Assembly (NCBI GenBank): GCA_044866075.1
Contig: JBIOTQ010000139.1
Location: 1 to 9,447, forward strand
Source: JBASRP01 sp044866075
Lineage (GTDB): Bacteria; Actinomycetota; AC-67
Direction of reading: 5' to 3'
Length of the DNA stretch: 9,447 nucleotides
A program made the position numbers and the translations under genes. Positions 5,888 to 9,447 of the stretch are shown piece after piece. Position 1 is the stretch's first letter; each line of letters opens with the position of its first letter. The notes beneath the pieces were generated by a model that was given only the letters and a program-made list of their open reading frames with translations, ran no database searches and was not told the origin of the DNA.

Positions 5888-6955
5888 TTAGCGGTGCACC
5901 TCGACGAGGCGGCCGCTCGAGAACATGCCGTCCGTGACGTACACGTGGCCCCGGTTGGTCGCCACCACGCCGCCCGGCTCCGAGAGTTTCCCCTTCGCCA
6001 GCTCCGTGGTCTTGTTCTTCTTGACCTCGAGGAGAACGGCCGCCGGGAAATCACCGGACTCGAAGCCTGCCTCGAACGCGAGGACCCCATCCTTCGCCAG
6101 CTCGTACACGTAGAGCGTCGACGTCTGGGCCATGTAGTAGATGTCCTGGATCGCGGTTAGACCGCTCCACGCGATCTTGCAATCGGGATCCGGGGTATTC
6201 ACGGAGCAGACGGCGCCGTCGGCGTTCGGGTTTACGGCCCACACGTGCGAGCTGCCCGGGCGGAACGGGAAGCCTTTCAGCTCTCCGACGTACACCCAGC
6301 CGTTCCGACCGAGAGTGACCGACGTCGGCACGGCTTCCGCATCGATGGTCGGCGGAAGCGGACCGTCCTCCTCCGGAACGTGATCGGTCGAGATCGTCTC
6401 GACGTCGAAGCGGGCGACGGTTGTGATGTCTCCCTCCGGTGTCACGCGGAGCAGATCGTTACCCGCGGCGTCCGCGACGAGGGCATCGCCGTTGGGCAAC
6501 GCGGCGAGCCCGTAGGGATTCGATTCGGTGGGCTCACCCTCCTGGTCGTACGGATCGGGATCTGTCTTCTGGTAATCGGGGATGTTGGCGACGATCGTGT
6601 CGACGCTGCCGTCGTCGCTGCGGCGGAGAAGGTCTCCTCCCTCGAGCAGCGCCCACCCGCCGCCGACGGTCGTGGACACGAGGTCGACGATGTTCGCGGG
6701 GTCGCTGATCGGGAATGTGGTGCCGGCGTCGCGTCCGCGCGGAACGTAGACGAAAGCCGGTGCGGGAGGGCCGAAGGCGCCTTGCCCGACGACCAGCTCG
6801 CCTATGGGGTTGAGCGATATGCCCTTCGGCGACGAGAGGTCGGACAGCAGTACTTTCGTCGTGCCCGCTGATGCCACGACCGGCGCGATGAGCCCGGCCA
6901 GCAGAAATACCGCCGTGACGGCGGCGAGAACGGCGAAGCGACGAGCTCCCCGCAC
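5888..6955 (-). CDS. Secreted ScyD/ScyE-family beta-propeller protein
   Basis: A 355-residue exported protein of the ScyD/ScyE (NHL/SMP-30-like propeller) type. The family is named after proteins of the cyanobacterial scytonemin cluster, but most bacterial members have no known role. Residues 1-30 form a signal peptide (MRGARRF, long hydrophobic core, A-S-A before Gly31); no lipobox Cys and no later membrane span are seen. Propeller-type repeats include SSPKGISLNPIGELVVGQG, ESNPYGLAALPNGDALVADA (about 144-163), EAVPTSVTLGRNGWVYVGE and GGVVATNRGHVYVTDG. GELKGFPF (224-231) is typical of this family. Cys250 and Cys259 could form a disulfide. GTG 6955 was chosen because AAGGGGG lies 5 nt upstream and the signal peptide then starts cleanly; the frame also stays open to a TTG at 6994. 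It has its own weak promoter and terminator, so it looks monocistronic. No enzyme function is assigned. Confidence 0.88.
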   Translation of the reverse strand: MRGARRFAVLAAVTAVFLLAGLIAPVVASAGTTKVLLSDLSSPKGISLNPIGELVVGQGAFGPPAPAFVYVPRGRDAGTTFPISDPANIVDLVSTTVGGGWALLEGGDLLRRSDDGSVDTIVANIPDYQKTDPDPYDQEGEPTESNPYGLAALPNGDALVADAAGNDLLRVTPEGDITTVARFDVETISTDHVPEEDGPLPPTIDAEAVPTSVTLGRNGWVYVGELKGFPFRPGSSHVWAVNPNADGAVCSVNTPDPDCKIAWSGLTAIQDIYYMAQTSTLYVYELAKDGVLAFEAGFESGDFPAAVLLEVKKNKTTELAKGKLSEPGGVVATNRGHVYVTDGMFSSGRLVEVHR

Positions 6956-6960
6956 AACTG

Positions 6961-6967
6961 CCCCCTT
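6961..6967 (-). promoter_or_regulatory. Shine-Dalgarno site deciding the ScyD/ScyE-like start
   Basis: AAGGGGG on the minus strand, 5 nt before GTG 6955. This supports starting there rather than at the in-frame TTG 6994. Confidence 0.6.
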
Positions 6968-6984
6968 GTTCGACGTGGGCGCAA

Positions 6985-7013
6985 AGTCTCCCAAAAGCTG
7001 GCACAGGGGTCAA
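6985..7013 (-). promoter_or_regulatory. Possible promoter of the ScyD/ScyE-like gene
   Basis: TTGACC (7013-7008) is a good -35 box on the minus strand. At 17 bp it is followed by GAGACT, a poor -10. The expected start near 6978 would give a leader of about 23 nt to GTG 6955. Only the -35 half is convincing. Confidence 0.3.
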
Positions 7014-7063
7014 CTGAGTGTGAGCGGACCTCACTTCTTGCGTTACGGGCCGGCCCGCGGGGG

Positions 7064-7645
7064 CTAGGAGTGGGTGGACGCTTTCTTCCAGCGCACGAAC
7101 TGCATGACCTCTTGCGCGACGGTGGTGAGCTGGAACTGAACGCGCTCGTCGGTGGGATCGCCGTCGGGCGAGAACACGGGCTGCGAGGTGTTGATCGCCG
7201 CGCCGAGCGGCGTGGGCCACCCGCGGAGCGCGTGCACGACCGATCGCAGCGCTTCCATGGCGGAGACGGTCCCCTGCCAGCCGGCGCCGGTCGCGATGCA
7301 CCCGACCGGGCGGCCGGTGAAGTACGGCTCGGGGTCGTCGCGGAGATCCTCGGTGTAGTCGAGCGCGTTTTTCACCATGCCCGAGATAGTGCCGTGGTAG
7401 CCGGGCGTCGCCACGATGAAGCCGTCCGCACGCCGGCACGCCTTCACGAGATCGCGCGCTTCGTCGCACCGATCTGGCCTCTCGGGCGCGTAGTGCGGCA
7501 GCGCTTGGAGAGTCGGGCCGTCGAAGAGGATCGTTTCGGCGCCGTCCTTCTCGCAGACGCCGAGCGCGAACCGCAGCGCCTTTTCGGTCGACGAGTTGGC
7601 GCGCGTCGTCCCGCCGATGCCGACGATCACGGGCTTGTCCGCCAT
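7064..7645 (-). CDS. NAD(P)H-dependent FMN reductase family flavoprotein
   Basis: A 193-residue flavodoxin-like protein of the NADPH-dependent FMN reductase group, expected to bind FMN and transfer electrons from NAD(P)H to flavin, quinone or another small acceptor in the cytoplasm. IVGIGGTTRANSSTEKAL (about 7-24) is the phosphate-binding loop after the first strand. DGFIVATPGYHGTISGMVKN, continuing into ALDYTEDL, is the family's flavin-ring loop and following helix. PVGCIATGAGWQGT is the next strand-loop. ATG 7645 was chosen over GTG 7657 because GGAG (7655-7652) lies 6 nt upstream. It begins 13 bp after the ribBA stop and is very probably co-transcribed with it, linking flavin synthesis with flavin reduction. 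The true electron acceptor cannot be read from the sequence. Confidence 0.9.
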   Translation of the reverse strand: MADKPVIVGIGGTTRANSSTEKALRFALGVCEKDGAETILFDGPTLQALPHYAPERPDRCDEARDLVKACRRADGFIVATPGYHGTISGMVKNALDYTEDLRDDPEPYFTGRPVGCIATGAGWQGTVSAMEALRSVVHALRGWPTPLGAAINTSQPVFSPDGDPTDERVQFQLTTVAQEVMQFVRWKKASTHS

Positions 7646-7658
7646 TGCGCGCTCCACC

Positions 7659-8912
7659 CTACGCGTACGACGACCCGAGACGCTCGATGTCGAGATCGTG
7701 GCCGAGTTTGTCGCGCTTCGCGCGCAAGTACCGGAGATTCTGCGGCGTCGGGACGGTCTCGAGCGGCACGCGCTCGACGATCTCGAGGCCGTAGCCCTCG
7801 AGGCCCGCGCGCTTCGCGGGATTGTTCGTCAGCAGTCGCAACGTGGACAGTCCAAGATCGACGAGGATCTGCGCCCCGGTGCCGTAGTCCCGCGAGTCGG
7901 CCGGGAAGCCGAGCTCGAGGTTCGCCTCGACGGTGTCGGAGCCCAGATCCTGTAGCTTGTACGCGCGCAGCTTGTGCATCATGCCGATGCCGCGTCCCTC
8001 GTGGCCGCGGATGTAAACGATGACTCCCTCGCCTTCCTGAGCGACCCGGCGAAGTCCCTCTTGCAGCTGGGCGCCGCAGTCGCACCGCAACGATCCAAAA
8101 ACGTCGCCGGTGAGGCACTCGGAGTGCATCCGGACGAGGACATCCCGCTTCCCCTCGGGCTCACCGTAGACCAGGGCGATGTGCTGCCGGTCGTCGAGCT
8201 GGGAGTCGTAGGCGATCGCGCGGAACGGTCCGTACGGCGTCGGGATCTCCGCCTCGGCGAGACGCCGCACCTGCGCCTCGAAGCGCAGCCGGTACGCGAT
8301 CAGGTCGGCGATCGTGATCAGGTGCAGGCCGTGCGTGCGTGCGACCTCGATCAGGTCGGGGAGGCGCGCCATCGAGCCGTCCGGGTTCATGATCTCGCAG
8401 ATCGCGCCGGCCGGCTCGAAACCGGCGAGCCGCGCCAGGTCGCACGACGCTTCGGTGTGGCCGGCGCGCTCGAGCACGCCCCCCGGTTTCGCGCGCAGCG
8501 GGAAGACGTGACCCGGGGTGCGGAACTCACCTGCGTGTGCGTCGGCCGCGACGGCCCGCGCGATGCACCGCGCTCTGTCGGGCGCGGAGATGCCGGTGTT
8601 GCCCGGCGGCGAGATGTGGTCGACCGAGACCGTGAACGCGGTGCCGTCGCCGCGCGTCCCGTCGCCAACCATCATGCGGAAGCCGAGCCGCTCGGCGCGC
8701 TCCTCGCTCATCGGCAGGCAGAGAAGACCGCGGCCGTGCGTGATCATGAAGTTGACCGCCTCGGGCGTGACGCGCTCGGCGGCCATGACGAAGTCGCCTT
8801 CGTTCTCGCGGTCGGGGTCGTCGACGACGATAACGATCTCGCCCGCCCGGATCGCGGCGATGGCGGCGTCGATCGAGGAGAAGGGCGAAGCGTCGTGGTG
8901 GAGAGCTTCCAT
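7659..8912 (-). CDS. ribBA: Bifunctional DHBP synthase / GTP cyclohydrolase II
   Basis: A 417-residue fused enzyme feeding both branches of riboflavin synthesis. The RibB domain (about 10-205) makes 3,4-dihydroxy-2-butanone 4-phosphate from ribulose 5-phosphate: VVDDPDRENEGDF (29-41), ITHGRGLLC (57-65), GNTGISAPDRA (104-114), GGVLERAGHTEA (144-155). The RibA domain (about 210-405) opens GTP: zinc ligands Cys266, Cys277 and Cys279 in CLTGDVFGSLRCDC, RGHEGRGIG (302-310), and LTNNPAKRAGLEGYGLEIVE (361-380). Both domains look intact and of normal length. The ATG start is firm: GGGAGG at 8923-8918, 5 nt upstream. A -35/-10 pair lies in the divergent region upstream. No FMN riboswitch was recognised in that roughly 155-bp region. 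Other rib genes are absent from the window; the next gene is a flavin reductase homologue. Confidence 0.97.
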   Translation of the reverse strand: MEALHHDASPFSSIDAAIAAIRAGEIVIVVDDPDRENEGDFVMAAERVTPEAVNFMITHGRGLLCLPMSEERAERLGFRMMVGDGTRGDGTAFTVSVDHISPPGNTGISAPDRARCIARAVAADAHAGEFRTPGHVFPLRAKPGGVLERAGHTEASCDLARLAGFEPAGAICEIMNPDGSMARLPDLIEVARTHGLHLITIADLIAYRLRFEAQVRRLAEAEIPTPYGPFRAIAYDSQLDDRQHIALVYGEPEGKRDVLVRMHSECLTGDVFGSLRCDCGAQLQEGLRRVAQEGEGVIVYIRGHEGRGIGMMHKLRAYKLQDLGSDTVEANLELGFPADSRDYGTGAQILVDLGLSTLRLLTNNPAKRAGLEGYGLEIVERVPLETVPTPQNLRYLRAKRDKLGHDLDIERLGSSYA

Positions 8913-8963
8913 TTCCGCCTCCCTAGGTCCCCATCCCCCGCCCGGCCCGGGCTAGAGGGGTGT

Positions 8964-8999
8964 GTTCGCTAGAGCAAACGAATGGTTACAATCGCAAAC
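8964..8999. promoter_or_regulatory. Repeated GCAAAC half-sites, possible operator
   Basis: GCAAAC occurs at 8974-8979 and 8994-8999, exactly 20 bp (about two helical turns) apart. The first copy forms an imperfect 16-bp palindrome, GTTCGCTAGAGCAAAC (8964-8979), with an inverted copy differing at one position. The group sits in the divergent ribBA/SDR intergenic region just downstream of the predicted ribBA -10. It could bind a regulator of either gene, but it is short enough to be chance. Confidence 0.3.
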
Positions 9000-9002
9000 C
9001 CT

Positions 9003-9031
9003 AAGGTAGACTGTCGCGGAGGCCGCGTCAA
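9003..9031 (-). promoter_or_regulatory. Promoter of ribBA
   Basis: On the minus strand, TTGACG (9031-9026) and TACCTT (9008-9003) are separated by 17 bp. The -35 is near consensus and the -10 fits TANNNT. The leader to ATG 8912 would be about 85 nt. The -35 overlaps a short inverted repeat, GGCCGC / GCGGCC (9021-9026 and 9033-9038). For the opposite gene, TAGACT (9007-9012) and TATGCT (9041-9046) are possible -10 boxes without convincing -35 partners. Confidence 0.5.
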
Positions 9032-9067
9032 GGCGGCCGCTATGCTCGGCGAAAGCAGGGGGACGAG

Positions 9068-9447
9068 ATGGACGACGTGCTTCAGATCTTCAGCCTCTCC
9101 GGACGGGCGGCCGTCGTCACCGGTGCCGGGAGCGGGATCGGACGCAGCGCGGCCGAGGTTCTCGCCGGCGCCGGGGCATCGGTCGTGTGCGGCGACCTGG
9201 ATGAGGCGGCCGCGGAGAAGACCGCCGCGACGATCGTCGAGGGCGGCGGAAAAGCGGTCGCGCAGGGCATCGACGTCGCGCGCAAGGCCGAGGTCGACGC
9301 GCTCGTCGATCGCGCGGTCCAAGAGTTCGGTCGCATGGACGTGATGGCGAACGTCGCCGGAATCGCCGCCGACGGCTTACTGCTCGAGGCCACCGACGCC
9401 GAGCTAGACAAGGCGTTCAACGTGAACCTGCGCGGCGTCCTGTACGG
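9068..9447 (+). CDS. Short-chain dehydrogenase/reductase, C-terminus cut by window edge
   Basis: The N-terminal 126 residues of a classical SDR oxidoreductase, which uses NAD(P)(H) to oxidise an alcohol or reduce a carbonyl. The Rossmann motif TGAGSGIG (18-25) has the GxxxGxG spacing. Asp43 after the second strand (VVCGDLDE) favours NAD(H) over NADP(H). NVAG (95-98) is the structural NNAG-type motif, and FNVNLRG (117-123) is the conserved helix Asn region. The catalytic Ser, Tyr and Lys would lie beyond the right edge, so activity cannot be checked. ATG 9068 has AGGGGG 5 nt upstream. It is divergent from ribBA and the only plus-strand gene here. SDRs of this type often serve as 3-hydroxyacyl-CoA or steroid dehydrogenases, but the substrate is not determined. 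Confidence 0.93.
   Translation, partial: MDDVLQIFSLSGRAAVVTGAGSGIGRSAAEVLAGAGASVVCGDLDEAAAEKTAATIVEGGGKAVAQGIDVARKAEVDALVDRAVQEFGRMDVMANVAGIAADGLLLEATDAELDKAFNVNLRGVLY

Noticed and set aside
7020..7034. Short hairpin GTGAG-CGGAC-CTCAC and the palindrome GGGCCGGCCC near 7047-7056, as a terminator after the flavin reductase gene
   Set aside because: The first has a stem of only 5 bp, neither is followed by a T-run on the minus strand, and such repeats are common in GC-rich spacers.
7070..8023. Long plus-strand open frames across ribBA and the flavin reductase gene, and similar ones over other minus-strand genes
   Set aside because: Arg- and Ala-rich translations with no recognisable motifs, opposite genes with clear family signatures; typical of high-GC antisense frames.
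8913..9067. FMN riboswitch upstream of ribBA
   Set aside because: None of the conserved RFN segments could be recognised on the minus strand, and a promoter occupies much of the available space.

Overview
This is a high-GC window with dense, codon-biased genes, frequent GTG starts, 4-bp ATGA/GTGA gene overlaps and a bifunctional RibBA. It looks like the chromosome of an actinobacterium (Actinomycetota-like), but the phylum is inferred from style and gene families only. Eight complete protein genes and two genes cut by the window edges are supported. All are on the minus strand except the last. No rRNA, tRNA, CRISPR array or insertion sequence was seen, and no stretch over 300 bases lacks a gene.

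Layout from right to left, in the direction of minus-strand transcription. An SDR oxidoreductase gene (9068 to the right edge, plus strand) diverges from ribBA across about 155 bp that carries repeated GCAAAC-type half-sites. ribBA (8912-7659) is followed after 13 bp by a flavin reductase-family gene (7645-7064). Next comes a separate secreted ScyD/ScyE-type beta-propeller protein (6955-5888), followed by a strong hairpin terminator (5840-5868).

The core of the window is a five-gene operon, 5697 down to 1291: acyl-CoA dehydrogenase, alpha-methylacyl-CoA racemase, MaoC-like N-type subunit, MaoC hydratase subunit, second acyl-CoA dehydrogenase. Its promoter carries a perfect 19-bp palindrome exactly between the -35 and -10 boxes. 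The genes overlap or lie 3-8 bp apart. One ACAD keeps a candidate catalytic Glu and the other lacks it at both known positions. One MaoC protein keeps the Asp/His dyad and the other has Asn/Tyr. The set therefore looks like a heteromeric dehydrogenase plus a heteromeric hydratase, with a racemase to fix the 2-methyl stereocentre. This is the first half of a beta-oxidation cycle for a bulky 2-methyl-branched acyl-CoA, comparable in parts to mycobacterial sterol side-chain enzymes (ChsE and ChsH type, Mcr). The substrate is not shown by the sequence.

A secreted type I sulfatase (1217 to the left edge) follows the operon on the same strand after 73 bp.
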